From Halicephalobus mephisto (taxonomy: Eukaryota; Nematoda; Chromadorea; Rhabditida; Panagrolaimidae): a stretch of DNA of 64,000 bases. How positions within the stretch are numbered: the stretch's first letter is position 1; the number at the start of each line of letters is the position of its first letter. The notes beneath the pieces are model-generated. The model was not told where the DNA came from. It made no database searches and saw only the letters and a program-made list of their open reading frames with translations. The position numbers and the translations under genes are program-made. This document shows, one piece after another, positions 43,554 through 56,193 of this stretch. The DNA is taken from the NCBI GenBank assembly GCA_009193035.1, contig SWDT01000063.1, positions 186,001 to 250,000 on the forward strand, read 5' to 3'.

Positions 43554-45746
43554 ATGTCAAAATTTAACGCTCATCGTCTTGACGGAAAAGTCGCTATTGT
43601 AACTGCGGCCACAAGGGGGTATTTTAAATATTTTTCGAATAATATATAATTTAAAATAATATAATTTAAAATAATGTTTAATTTTTCAGAATTGGTTTGG
43701 CGATTGCTGAACGACTGGCTCACGAAGGAGCCAAAGTCGTCATCAGCAGTAGAAATCGGAAAAACGTCGATGAATCCCTCGAGTACTTGAGAAAATCAAA
43801 TTTATCTTCGGATCAGATTTCCGGAATTGTCTGTCATGTCGGAAAAAACGAAGACAGACAAAAATTGATTGATTTTACTCTAAAAACCTTCGGGAAAATC
43901 AACATTCTGATAAACAATGCAGGAATTAATCCAGCCTTCGGAGACATCATGGATGTCAGTGAATCCGTCTGGGATAAGCTTTTCGAAATCAACGTCAAGG
44001 CCGGATTCATGCTTACAAAGTTGGCAGTCCCTCATATTCAAAAACAAGGGTAATTTTTGAATTGAATTATAAAAATTATTGTTTCATATTTTCAAACTTA
44101 ATAATCAAAGTTCAACGCCGGACTAAAAGTTAAAGTTCGAAGTCAAAGTTCAACATCGAACTTGATAATCAAGGTTAATAGTCAAAGTTCAACGTCGAAT
44201 TTAAAGTTAAAACTAATAATCAAAATTTAACGTCGAATTTAAAGTTAAAGTTTGAAGTTGAAACTAATAATCAAAGTTTAACATCGAACTTGATAATCAA
44301 AATCAATAGTCAAAGTTCAACGTTAAATTTGGAGTTAAAACTAATTGTCAAAGTTCAACATCGAATTTGATAATCAAAGTTAATAGTCAAAGTTGAACAC
44401 AAAAGTTGATAGTCAAAGTTGAACACAAAAGTTGATAATCAAAGTTAATAGTCAAAATTCAACATCGAATTAAAAGTCAAAGTTCAACTCAAAAGTTAAT
44501 AATCAAAGTTTAAAATTAAAATTTGGATTTTTACTGTTAAAAACTGTAGATTTTTCAACTTTGAAAAGTTGTCTTACCTAGATGTAACTTGATATATCAA
44601 TTTTCGAAATAGAAAAAATTTAAATTTCGTCTTAAAAAATCAAATTTCCAATTTTTGACAGTTAATTCCGACTTCAAAATTTGATCAACTTCGATTTCGA
44701 AATCTGACGGTCAGCTTTGATAACACCAATTTTGGACTTTTTTCGACACGATACAATTTTCAAAATTTTTCTAATTTAAAAAATTTAATTTTTTTTTAAT
44801 TTTCGAAAAATAATCTTTTTTGTCAAATTTATTTTTTTTATTTTCGAAATATATTTTTTTACGCAAAAAGTCAAAAATTAATACTATTATGAAAATTTCA
44901 AAAAAAATTTTAAATTTTTCAAGAACCTTAAAAATTAAATTTAAAAAAACAGAACAAGTTAATTTCGGCAATTCACCAGATTTGTCTTTTTTTCACTTGT
45001 TCTCATGACACGCGGGAATTTTAAAACTTCCAAAAAAAACATTTTTAAAATTTCAAAAATCAAATATATTTTTTAATTTAAAAAAATTATTTTTAAAATT
45101 CAAAAATGAATTTTCTTTGATTTTAAAAAAAAGAATTTTTCTATTTTAATAATTATTTTTTAATAAAAATTAATTTTAAAATTCAAAAATAAATTTCCTT
45201 TGATTTTAAAAAAGGAATTTTTTTATTTTAATGATTATTTTTTAATAAAAAGTATTTTTAAAATTCAAAAATAAATTTTCTTTGATTTTAAAAAAGGAAT
45301 TTTCTTTCATTTTAAAAAAGGAATTTTTTTATTTTAATGATTGTATTTTTTGAATTTTAATAATTATTAAAAATTTTAGAGGAGGAAGCATAATTTTCAA
45401 CGCTTCCTATGCTGGCTATCGTCCGCCGAGAGGAATCGCTGCTTACGGTGTCACTAAGACCGCTCTTCTGGGATTGACGAAAGCCCTGGCTGATTCTCTG
45501 GCTTCCAGCAACATTAGAGTGAACGCCATTGCCCCAGGGGTTATCCGTACCAAGTTCAGTTCTCCGCTTTTTGGGGCAGAAAAAGAAGAAGAACAAAACC
45601 TCATAGATTCGACTCAGATTAGTCTCGACAGAATTGGGGATCCTCAAGAAATGGGGGGTACTGTAGCTTTCCTCGTTTCAGATGACGCCAGTTACATCAC
45701 AGGAGAAACAATATGTATCACAGGCGGAATTTACGCTAGACTTTAA
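43554..45746 (+). CDS. dhrs-4: Short-chain dehydrogenase/reductase, DHRS4-like, peroxisomal
   Basis: NADP(H)-dependent carbonyl/retinal reductase family. Exons 43554-43618, 43690-44049 and 45380-45746 give 263 residues. Visible are the cofactor-binding TAATRGIG loop, NNAG (INNAGINPAFG), the catalytic Ser (NAS, about 151) with Tyr164 and Lys168 in YGVTK, and IAPGVIRTKFS. The C-terminal ARL fits a type 1 peroxisomal targeting signal, as in DHRS4. Intron 2 is 1.33 kb and filled by a short-unit array. AATAAA is at 45761-45766. Its 3' end faces that of the MAM-domain gene, stop codons 65 bp apart, so transcripts probably overlap. Confidence 0.93.
44090..44520. repeat. Short-unit array in dhrs-4 intron 2
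   Basis: Irregular repeats of AATAATCAAAGTTCAACATC, GAATTTAAAGTTAAA and AATAGTCAAAGTT, about 18-35 bp. The rest of the intron to 45379 is AT-rich with near-duplicates of TTTCTTTGATTTTAAAAAAG. Confidence 0.65.
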
Positions 45747-45760
45747 TTTTAAATAATTTC

Positions 45761-45766
45761 AATAAA
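45761..45766 (+). terminator. Polyadenylation signal of dhrs-4
   Basis: AATAAA 15 nt after the stop codon, a very short 3' UTR, 46 nt before the stop of the opposing gene. Confidence 0.6.
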
Positions 45767-45811
45767 GCTGAGATCACATTAAGGCCAAATTGCACTAGTC
45801 AAAAATGATCC

Positions 45812-48800
45812 TCAGCTGTCCTCGAACATGTAGTCGGAGATGTCCCCATCGTACGATCGGGGATCGCAAATCGCCACTCGGATGTTGTCGATTGCAATGG
45901 CGGATTTTATGGAAGCTTTGTCGAGATTATGGGCCACCAGATAGAACTGCAAAATTACAAAAATTAGAAACAAATACTACTGTAAAAGTGTCTAAACTTG
46001 AATTTTCAAAATCTTCGGGAACTTTTTAGAATTTCATTTTTATATGATTTTAATTTCCTACTAAATTCCAAAATTTCAAGAATCTTTATAGAAATTTATA
46101 TTTTGGAATTTTTATTAAAATTTCTAAGTTCTAGAATCTTCCACAAAATTCTGAAAATGTTAATATTTTTCTAGAAAGTTACAGTAACCCCTGTAAAATT
46201 CTGTTTTGAAAGTTTCAAAATTCTCCATAAGATTCTCAAATATTTCAGAATTTCCTACTGTATTCTAAAAGTTTCAAGAATCTATAATATTCTAGATAAT
46301 TTCAGAATTTCTATTAAAACTTCTAAATTCTAGAATCTTCCACAAGATTCTATATATGTTCACGAAATTCCAAAAAGCTACAGTAACTTTTGTAAAAATT
46401 TAAAAAATTTCGAAAGTTCCAAATATATTTTAAAACATTCCAAAAATTTCAAAAAAATTCTGAAAAATTCCAAAATTTTTCTTAAAATTTCAAAAAATTC
46501 TATCAATTTTTGTAATCTTGCATTAAATTATTGAAGATTTTAGAAACTTTCAAAATTCCAATAAAAATAAAAAATTAATAATTCTTACGTGAGTGGTGCC
46601 TGGAGGAATCGAAATATGGACATTATTCCATTTATAGGCCATTTTCGGGGTTAAAGATCGCAGAATAGGAGGACATTGAGTGAAGGAAGCAATTGTTCGA
46701 AGAGGTTTTGTACTGGTCGTTCCAAGACACAATCTAATAGTTGTTGCATGAGTCGGTCTAAAATTTTATTATTAAAAAATAAAAAAAAATAAAAATTAAA
46801 AATTAAAAAAAAATTTAAAAAAAAATAAAAATATATTTCAAAAAAAAATAAAAATTAAAAATAAATTAAAAAAAAAAATAAAAACAAATTTAAATAAAAA
46901 TAAAAAAATATATATATTTCAAAAAAAAGTAAATTTTATAAAATTAAAAATAAATTTTTAAAAATTTTTAAAATAAAAATATGTTTTAGAAAGTAGAAAT
47001 TAATTTTTTTTAAATAAATTTAAAAAAATCGAAATTACCTGTAATATTGGAAAAGTAAAACATTTACACTTCGGGTGACGTTGAAAACAGGACTTTCGAG
47101 AATGGCAAAGTCGCCTGGTTCTAGAATGGTGCTGACGAACTGACCTCCATTGGGACGGATATCTGTGGTTTTCGATAAATGATGACCGTAGCCTTTATTT
47201 CGCAACGTCCAAGGAACTCGAGTAAGTCCGTGATTTAAGTACTTACAAGCATCTCCTAAAATTAATTTTTGCTTTAATTTTTAAATAAAATTTACTGTCG
47301 AAGTTGCAGTTGAGGATTTTACAGTAATCGACTTCGTATTCAGATACAGTAGTCAGTTCATACCGACGAGTCGTGATCCACGGTCTTTCGGAAGTCGAAG
47401 TTGTCATTTCCGGCGGGATAAATGGCGAAACAAATCTTCTAAATAAAATAATTACAAATTACTGTATTTACGAATACCCACGTCATCGCCGAAGGTACTG
47501 TAGTTTTCGTTGTTCCGACTTCTGGAGCCGAAGTCACAGAAGATTCTGTACATTTGCCCATGTAGGCAATTTCGTCGATGATCAAAAAGTTGTTTCGGAC
47601 ATTTGTCTCCCACATTGGAAGGATATTCAACTAAATTTAAAAATAAAACAAATGTGAAAATTAAAAACAAATAATTACGGAGTTGTTTCAGACATTTTTA
47701 GGATATTTGTTTCAAATTTTACATTTTAGAAAGTTTTAGGGATTCTGTGAAGATTTGAAATTTTTCAATAATAATTTTGAAAAGTTTCTATTGGATTCTG
47801 GAAAGTTTTAAAAACTTTTAGGAATTTTGAGAAAATTGTAGTATTTTCTACTGGATTCTGGAAAGTTTTGAAACTTCCAATAGGGATTCTGGAAGCTTTT
47901 AGGAATTTTGAGAAAATTGTAATATCTTCTACTGGATTCTGGAAAATCTTAAAATCTTTTAATAGGGATTCTGGAAGCTTTTAGGAATTTTGAGAAAATA
48001 ATAATATCTTCTACTGGATTCTGGAAAGTTTTGAAACTTCCAATAAGAATTCTGGAAGCTTTTAGGAACTTAGAAATTCTAGAAAGTTTCAAAATCTCGC
48101 AAATTTGAAAAGTTCTAAAATCTTCTAAAAAATCTAGAAACTAAAAACTTTTAGGAATTCTGAAAAGTTCAAAAATCTTCCATGAAATCTGGAAACTTTA
48201 GAGCCTTCCATGAGAATTTAGAACATTCTAGAATCCTCCATAAAATCCTGAAAAGTTCTAAAATATTTTACTCGATTCTAAAAGATTCAAGAATTTTCTG
48301 ATTTTTGAAAATTTAAAATTGTGTTAGATTTTTAGAAAAGTAAAAATTTCTACGGACTTATGATATTGATACTGAAACAAATTAACCTAACTGTGAAAGG
48401 TTCGGAAACTGAATTGTTAAAGTTGAAAACGGCCAAGGAACCGCTGTCCAAATTGGGACGAGCGATTTCTTCAACACATTCGTGGTTGGTGCTTTCTTTT
48501 TCGAACCCGAGGATACAGCTCTGAAGTAGTACGTTTCCATTTGTCCAATATCGGAAGATTAAAGTTCCAGAATCCGTCTGACATCTGATAGGATCACTTG
48601 TGAACATTGCTGTTGTGCCTTGGATAACCAAAGCCGCAGGATATGTTGGAGATGAATTTTCGTTATTTTTTAACGAAGGAATTGCTCCTAAATTATTTAT
48701 TTTTAAAAAATTAAATAATTTATAATAACCATTTTCGATTATTGCCCATTTTCCAGCTTCTGCACCCCATAAACAGTCATATGTACCGCCAAAATCGCAA

Positions 48801-49778
48801 ACAAGCAAGTTTACGTCATCTACGAGTTTACCACGACGACGATCGAACAAAGGACGAGTACGATTTCCAACAATAAAAAGTTCAAATGGAGGTTCCGTTT
48901 TTGTTATTCTAAATAAGTAATGTGATATTTTGCATCGATTTCAGAAACTTACGTCGGGGGAATAGTCACAACCGTAGGAATCGGAGAAGCATCTACCGTC
49001 GGAGGGTTCGTAATGGACACAAAGGTGATCGGTGGCATCGTCGGAGGTTCCGTCGTCAAAGGAGGAAATATTGAAGGAACAAAAGGAGGAAGTATAGTCG
49101 TCGTGATCGCCGGTGGACGCGGGGGTGTCCAGGGTCGGCCGAGTTCGTCGGGTCTTCCTCGCGGGGTGGAGCAGAAAGTAGCTTGATATTGAATGTCGTC
49201 CAAAACAAGAACACCTGTTTCAGTATTCGGTATTAACGATATCTGAAAATTATTTTTATATAAATTCCGAATAATTATACTTGCGTAAAAAGGATGATAA
49301 ATAGCTGGAATCGTCAGTGATACAGTTTTTGGTTGGACGTGAGATTGAAGCATCCCAGTGCAGTTGAATTTTTTCTTGTTTTCATCCAGGAGACAAATCT
49401 CCAAATCCGCAGTTCCGATGGTCCAGTAAGTGAAGCTAAGTATTCCATTGTCGTTCTGGCAAGGAATGATGTCCGAAGTCAGACTGTCCGCCGGCTGACC
49501 CCGAAGTTCGATCAAAGTAAACGGTTGTCCTGAAAACTCATATAATTTTAAATTTCATATATAAACCAACGAGGAATAGTCATTGTTCCCGTAGCAGCCA
49601 GCCATATTAACGATTCTGGTTCTCCTTTGGCATGAAGCCAATGATTAACAGTGTTTCCTGTTGATGACCATCGACAAGCAGATTCAAAATTACATCCATA
49701 TCCAAAAGAAAGATCACTAGCTTGTTCAGGTGTCAATTGTGGAAGCTCAGCTGTTGTGACGAACAATCCCAAAGCCAC
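45812..49778 (-). CDS. Secreted two-MAM-domain protein with Pro/Thr-rich linker
   Basis: Extracellular adhesion-type protein; first exon not found. Exons: 49778-49571, 49529-49285, 49242-48953, 48908-48730, 48687-48392, 47630-47482, 47438-47296, 47255-47039, 46757-46589 and 45946-45812, in phase, at least 676 residues. The first visible residues (VALGLFVTTAELP) look like the end of a signal peptide, so a short upstream exon with the ATG is missing. MAM 1 runs from GYGCNFESACRW to VLVLDDIQY. The linker is Pro/Thr-rich. MAM 2 runs from LLVCDFGGTYDCLW to FLIIDEIAYMGKC. A third related beta domain follows (VDYCKILNCNFD ... AIDNIRVAICD). The exon 5 donor is the least certain. The intron at 49284-49243 begins GCAAGT. 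Confidence 0.85.
47770..48070. repeat. ~82-bp tandem repeat in a MAM-gene intron
   Basis: CTACTGGATTCTGGAAAGTT recurs at 47848, 47929 and 48011 with AGCTTTTAGGAATTTTGAGA between. Non-coding. Confidence 0.75.
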
Positions 49779-49784
49779 CTAAAC

Positions 49785-50050
49785 GACAATTTCAATGATT
49801 CATGAACAGAACTGTCGATTTCGAATTTTTTTCAAAGTAATTCAAGTTCGAAAATCAAAAAATTCAAATTCAACCAAAAATGTTAATTTTGAATTAATTT
49901 AAATTCGAAAAAGTTCAAATTCAAACAAAAATGTTAAATTCGAATAAAAATGTTAATTTTGAATTAATTTAAATTCGAATAAAAATGTTAATTTTGAAAA
50001 TCAGAAAACTTGAATAATTCGAAATCGACAGTTCTGGTCATGACTCATTG
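49785..50050. repeat. Inverted repeat with AT-rich core upstream of the MAM gene
   Basis: CAATGATTCATGAACAGAAC, TGTCGATTTCGAATT (49791-49830) is complementary to the segment at about 50005-50048 with two mismatches. The core is a short AAATTCGAATAAAAATGTTA array. Confidence 0.7.
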
Positions 50051-50134
50051 ATATCCAACAAACCCTGAGGATTCTGCTGACAAAAGTATTGGATTGCGGT
50101 TCCGAAGATCTTGTTGGATCCATATCCTGAAAAA

Positions 50135-50360
50135 ATGGATTACAAAAGTTTGAGAGAATTAAAAGGATCGACAATGGATTTCTTCGGAGGAATCGAGAAC
50201 AGGACGTGAGCTCGTTTAATTTCGACACGATTGATCGTTATAAAAAGAAGTCAATTCGAACAATCTGAGCATCGTAAAATGCGTGAAAATGCTGATTGAA
50301 TTACAAAAGACGAAATGTGACACGGAAGAAGTTCTTAAAGTTCTGCAAATAATAAAATAA
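50135..50360 (+). pseudogene. Small plus-strand gene, frame interrupted at an A-run
   Basis: One reading gives KFERIKRIDNGFLRRNREQD, SSFNFDTIDRYKK up to about 50250. After the AAAAAG run the coherent frame shifts by one to NSNNLSIVKCVKMLIELQ, KTKCDTEEVLKVLQIIK and a TAA overlapped by AATAAA repeats. An alternative is an ATG at 50135 (MDYKSLRELKGSTMDFFGG) with a GTGAGC donor at 50206. The C-terminal part loosely recalls helical TFIIS-N-type bundles but I do not assign it. Frameshift, sequencing error and unusual splicing are all possible. Confidence 0.35.
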
Positions 50361-51292
50361 AATAAAATAAAATGAAAGTGGACAATCATCGGGAATCAAT
50401 TTGTATTTTTACAAAAATAATAAAAATCATTTTACAGAATCCAGAAATAGAGATTAGCAGGAAACTGTATCGATACAAGTTTTTAGAATTCTTATTTTCA
50501 AATATTTATTGTAAATTTTCACCGAATTTTAGAACTTTGTGTTGGATTTTAAGAAAATTTTAAAAATATTTTGATTTTTAAAGATTCTAGAACATTCTAC
50601 TAGATTTTGAAAGAAATTTTAAAAGTTTTTGTGGGGTTTTTAAAGATTCCAGAACATTCTACTAGATTTTGAAAGAAATTTTAAAAGTTTTTGTGGAATT
50701 TTTAAAGATTCCAGAACATTCTATTAAATTTTGAGAGAAATTTTAAGTTTTTGTGGAATTTTTAAAGATTCCAGAACCCTCTATTAATTTTTTTTAAAGT
50801 TTAGAAAGATATCATAAATTTTTAAGGTTACTATTTTGAAAATTAAAAATGCTGTTGGAAATTTTTCCTAACGCGAATTTACAGAAGATTCCAGAAATTT
50901 CGAAATTACAGATGATTATGAAAATTTTTATAAATTTACGAACGACTCCAGAAGCCTCTACTGGATTCTGAATTATTCGAAAAATATCTACAAAATTCTG
51001 GAAAATTTCAGAATCTTCCACTGATTCTATTTTGATAAATAAAAAAAAATTATTATTGAATTATTTCGACACGAATTTTTGGAATTTTTTTTTTAAATTT
51101 CAAAATTTCCAATGAAATTTTGATAATTAAAAATTTTTAAACAAAATGAAAAAAAATCGAAATAAAAGTTTTCGGTCCGTTCAGAAGCGGACAGCGACGG
51201 AAAGAACAAAATCCAAAGAAAAATCTAAGATGACTCGCGGATTGATCATTTTCTAGAATTGATTGTTTCTGGATTTCTTTATGACCTGTTAG
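50361..51292. other. AT-rich intergenic DNA
   Basis: 50570-50800 has near-duplicates of GATTCCAGAACATTCTACTA about 72 bp apart. 51170-51290 is more complex. No gene found; the missing first exon of the MAM gene could be here. Confidence 0.4.
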
Positions 51293-51640
51293 GACAGAAA
51301 CTATACTAAAAAAGAGGATTTGAAGTGACAGCCTGAATATCAGGGAACGCGGGATACTGTAGGTTATAAGTGAGATTCTTGGTTGCTTTGTGAGTTGAAA
51401 TTTATTATGTAAATATTCTGACAGAAACTATACTAAAAAAGGACCTGAAGCGAAAGCCTGAATATCAGGGAAAATGGGATACTGTAGGTTATAAGTGAGA
51501 TTCTTGGTTGCTTTGTGAGTTGAAATTTATTATGTAAATATTCTGACAGAAACTATACTAAAAAAATAATCTGAAGCGATAGCTTGAAAATCAGGGAACG
51601 TCGAATACTGTAGAACAGGAATGAGACTCTATTGCATTGT
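51293..51640 (+). repeat. ~126-bp tandem repeat, almost three copies
   Basis: GACAGAAACTATACTAAAAA starts at 51293, 51420 and 51545. Each unit continues ATATCAGGGAA, GGATACTGTAG, GAGATTCTTGGTTGCTTTGT. A single diverged relative is at 8300-8440. Confidence 0.85.
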
Positions 51641-51738
51641 GTAAGAGTAAGTATATAAATTGTGTCCTTATTGTTCGAGTAAAGATTATTATAGTATTTT
51701 TTTATTTTAACATGACCATTATTTTATTATTTTATTTT

Positions 51739-54700
51739 TCATATACAACACCAACTTCTACGTGCATTTTGTATTGTCATTTCTAGTCTCAAAGCTTCTT
51801 CAAGTTGATCATCTTCTCTTTGTTGAAGTCTTCTAAAATATAAAATTTTTATTTTCATAAAATTCTAAAATATAAAATTTTTATTTTCATAAAATTCCAA
51901 AATATAAAATTTTTATTTTCATAAAATTCTACTTTTCTATAAAGTGTAACCACTTACATCGCGACTGCTCTCATACAATCGTTTATCCCGAGTCCAGTAT
52001 AAGCACTGGTTTCGAAAAACAACATATCAAATTCCTAAAAAAACTTTATGTTAAAATCTTTAAATTCTCATATTATAATTGTAAACAATTCATATGTGAA
52101 AGCCCTAAAATTTTAAATTACAATGATTAAAAATTCATATATAAAAATCTGAAAATTTCTATGTTAAAATCGTAAAAACTTCATATGTTAAAAGTTTAGG
52201 GTTTTCATATATGGTTATTTAAAAATCTATATATTAAAACTTTAGGGTTTTCATATATAGTTATTTAAAAATTCATATATCGAAATTTTAGAATTTTCAT
52301 ATATGGTCATTTAAAACTTCATATATCGAAATTTTAGGGTTTTCATATATGATTATTTAAAAATCCATATATTAAAACTTTAGGGTTTTCATATATAATT
52401 ATTTAAAAATTCATATATCGAAATTTCAACTCTCATGTTGAAATTACAAAAAGTATATTTAAATTTCCGTATTAAAATAAAATCCGATAATTACCTGTGC
52501 GATTTCTTTTCCATCTTTGTAGGAGACTTTTCTGGTTGTTTCGTTGGAAACTAAATCCACTTTGTTTCCGACGAGACACATGACACAGCCGTCGTCGACC
52601 CCTATTCTGACGGATTCTATCCAGTTTCTAACATTTATAAAACTTTGTTCAGAAGTGACGTCATACATTAGAACCACACTATCTGCTTTTCTGAAGTATT
52701 GTTTCGTTATTGATCGGAATCTTTCTTGTCCAGCTGTGTCCCAAAGTTGGACAGCGACTAGTTTGTCCCGAAGTTTGATGCTTTTCACGGTGAAATCTAC
52801 TCCGATTGTGGCATTGAATAAAGGCTTAAATCGATTATGACAAAATCTATGAAGAAAACAAGTTTTTCCAACTGCCGAATCTCCGACAAACACAACTTTG
52901 AAAATTCTGTCTGGTGTTTTTACATCCTAAAGTCTAATTTTTTACTTTTTGAAAATTCGTACTTACTTCCATTACAGTATGATCGAGGACCGAAACAGGA
53001 CCGAAATCACAAGGTCGAACAGGTTTGGATTTTTCGTTTTCTGTGAGGTTAATTTTCGATCTTTTTAGGACTTCCTGGACTTCATTGTGGTTTCTTTTTT
53101 GAATTTCTTCACTTTCGAATTCCACTCGTTTTTTTAGAGAAATTATTTTTGAACGTTTTTCTTGATGAAATTCCTCAGGAAAACTGAAGGATCTGTCGAA
53201 AAAGGGACTTCCTATGGGGATATTGTCGAATTCATCCAGATTCGAAGAAGGATTAGGTTCACTTTCAGAAGGCTTCGGTATCGACGCAGGATTTTGAGAA
53301 TTTATAAAATTGAAGTCACCTAATTTTTCGTCTAAAGAAATCGACAACTTGGGTTTCCTGGGGGAATCGCTGGTTGATGTTCTTTGCTGAAAATACGGTA
53401 ATTATGAAATTTCATTAAATAGGAAACCACTTTTGAGTCATCGTTATCGAGGGAAATTGTTTTGAACATTGTCTTCGGCAAGTCTCTAACGTGTCTTCTC
53501 TGAAACAAAAATTTATTTTTACCTAAAAAACTACAGTAAGACTGACAGTTGATTTTGGACGAGTTTTCTTTTGTATTAAATACGGTGCTGAAAAAAGTAA
53601 ATTATTTAAAAAATAAATCAACTTTAATGCAATTTTTAAAAAATTAATTTTATTATTTTTAAAACTTATTTTTAAAAATTAAATTATTTTTAAAATTTAT
53701 TTCGTTATTTTGGAAAGTTAAATTATTTTAAAAATTAATTTTATTATTTTTATAAATTAAATTAATTTTGTTATTTTTAAAACTTAAATTATTTTAAAAA
53801 TTAATTTTATTACTTTTAAAAGTTAAATTATTTTTAAAATTAATTTTGTTATTTTTAAAACTTAAATTATTTTAAAAATTAATTTTATTATTTTTAAAAC
53901 TTAAATTATTTTAAAAATTAATTTTATTATTTTTAAAACTTAAATTATTTTAAAAATCGATTTTATTATTTTTGAAAATTAAATTATTTTAAAAATTTAT
54001 TTTGTTATTTTTAAAACTTTAATTATTTTAAAAATCGATTTTATTATTTTGGAAAACTTACTAATCGCTGTAATAAAATTTTCCCTTTCAACTTTGTTTG
54101 TTTTGTCGATATCGGCAGAAAAATAAAATTTATCTAAATCTGCAGAAGATAAGTTTGAAATCAGCCCGTCCAAATGCTGTAAATCCTCTCGAATTAAATA
54201 TCCTTTTTTTTCCATGTCACACAAATCGAAGAGTTTGTTGGCCTAAAAATTGCCAAATTAAAACTATGTAAATATTTAAATTTTAAAATTATGAAAAAAA
54301 TTGTCCTAAAAAATGGACTTAAATTTGAGAAATTTTAAAAACGAAAATTCAAAAATTTTTCAAATATCATTTTTCAATTTTTTTAGGATAAACGAAAAAG
54401 TCGGAATTTTAAATACTCCAAAAAAGCCGTTTTTTGGTTTTCAAAAAAGTTTAAAATTAAAACGCAAAAAGATTTTTCAATGTCTTAGATACAGCTTTAG
54501 ACTTGGTTAAAAAATCCCAACCAAAGCTACTGCCAATTATCAAGCTCGAAGTTAAGCCAGTCCTTCCGAACGTTCCTACGTGCGAATTTAATTTTCTAAT
54601 TTTTTAAATATCTAAAATATTTTCAAATACAAGATTTGAACGATTTTGAAGAATTTTTAAAATTATAAAATTCCAAAATTATCTGAAATCAAAAATCTTA

Positions 54701-54835
54701 GAAAATTTTGGAAATTTATATCTAGATAATTTTATAATTTATAATTTATAATTTTCCTTTTTCCTTTTTTCTATTTTCTATTTGTTTAATTTACAATTTT
54801 CTAATTTCTAATTTATAATTTTTCTATTTTCTAAT

Positions 54836-54869
<34 letters not shown>

Positions 54870-55378
54870 ATTTTAAATTTCTAATTTCTAATTTATAATT
54901 TATAATTTATAATTTATAATTTTTCTATTTTCTAATTTTCTACTTTCTACTTTCTACTTTCTAATTTTAAATTTCTAATTTACATAATATTGTAGTTTTA
55001 TAGAATTTCCAATATTTTCGAGAATGTCATGGAAGATTTCACAAAATTATAAAATTTAATAAAATTTTGGAAACTTAGAGTTTGTTAGAAAATTTTAAAA
55101 ATAAGTCATAAATTTCGAAATTATTCAAAATTACGAATCCTGAAAATTTGCGGAAAATTCCTGAAATTTTCAAACAACTTTGTTTTGAAATTTTTACAAT
55201 ATTGTAATTTCGCAAAAATTTTACCTTGGGAATTTTCCGAAAATTTAAAACTAAAAATAAAATTTGTTTTGAGAAAATTTAATTTTTATTTTGATTTTTA
55301 TAAAATTGCAATTACCTGTTCTTCCACAATTGTGATGGAATTTTCACCAGAATCATTTTCTTCAAAAACAACTTCCAT
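51739..55378 (-). CDS. rsef-1: RASEF-type Rab GTPase (EF-hands, linker, Rab domain)
   Basis: Large Rab for membrane traffic. Exons 55378-55316, 54242-54062, 53587-53535, 53499-53431, 53386-52967, 52926-52495, 52034-51958 and 51832-51739 give 462 residues. EF-hand region at about 22-82, loops CDMEKKGYLIRED and DIDKTNKVEREN, both missing some calcium ligands. A Ser/Pro-rich middle is followed by a short charged helical stretch (KRVEFESEEIQKRNHNEVQE). Rab domain: GDSAVGKT (about 277), TIGVDFTVK, WDTAGQE, GNKVDL, ETSA, all intact. The C-terminus WCCI is a double-Cys prenylation motif. The coiled coil is short compared with vertebrate RASEF. An acceptor lies 1 nt before the ATG, suggesting trans-splicing. 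Confidence 0.92.
52190..52430. repeat. 46-bp tandem repeat in an rsef-1 intron
   Basis: CATATATGGTTATTTAAAAA starts at 52206, 52252, 52298, 52344 and 52390, exactly 46 bp apart. Each unit carries AAACTTTAGGGTTTT. Non-coding. Confidence 0.85.
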
Positions 55379-56193
55379 TCTAAAAAAATATTTTTTTTTT
55401 TAAATTTCGAACAATCAAAAAAATCAGCAAATTTAAACAAAAATAAATCATTGATTTTCAGGGAAAATCATCAAAGTTAAAAAAAATAAATCATTAATTT
55501 TTTTAGAAATCATTAAAATTAAAAAAAATTATTAATTTTGTTTTAAAATTATTAAATTAAAAAAAAAAAATCATTAAATTTTAAAAAATGATTAAAAAAA
55601 TTATTAAATTTAAAAAAAAAAAATTATTAAATTTAAAAAAATTATTAAATTCTAAAAAAAGTAAATTATTGAATTTGAACAAAAATAAATGATTGATTTT
55701 TTAAAAAAAATAAATCATTAAATTTTTAAAAAATGGTTAAAATTAAAAAAAATCATCAAAATTAAAAAAAATAAATCATTAAATTTTTAAAAAATCGTTA
55801 AAATTTAAAAAAATTATTAATTTTTTAAAAAATGATTAAAATAAAAATAAATTATTAAATTTAAAAAAATCATTAAATTCTAAAAAAAGTAAATTATTGA
55901 ATTTGAACAAAAATAAATCATTGATTTTTAAAAAAAATAAATTATTGATTTAAAAAAAATAAATCGTCTGGAAATGAGATACAAACGTTTAAAAATGAAT
56001 AAATTGATTTTTTTAAATGGATTATTTAAAAGTCGCACTTCCGTAAGAAAATCTATAAAATATTTTATAAAAATATTTAGAAAATTATTTGTCAAAAAAG
56101 AGGTATTTAAAAATAAAAATTTCGAATTTGACGAGCACCTGAGCAAATTTAGGACGAAGGGATTTTTATCGATCCAGAATAGTTACGGTTCTT
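55379..56193. repeat. AT-rich array between rsef-1 and the chemoreceptor
   Basis: Irregular repeats of AAAATAAATCATTAAATTTT and AAAAAAAATCATTAAAATT, including a longer duplication (AGTAAATTATTGAATTTGAA at 55670 and 55890). No gene. Confidence 0.6.

Noticed and set aside
49779..51240. Several candidate first exons for the MAM-domain gene
   Set aside because: None combined an ATG, a hydrophobic signal peptide and a phase-0 GT donor, so the 5' end is left open.
54720..54990. Possible CRISPR-like or satellite array (TTTCTAATTTATAATTT runs)
   Set aside because: Simple AT slippage sequence with no constant repeat and spacer structure.
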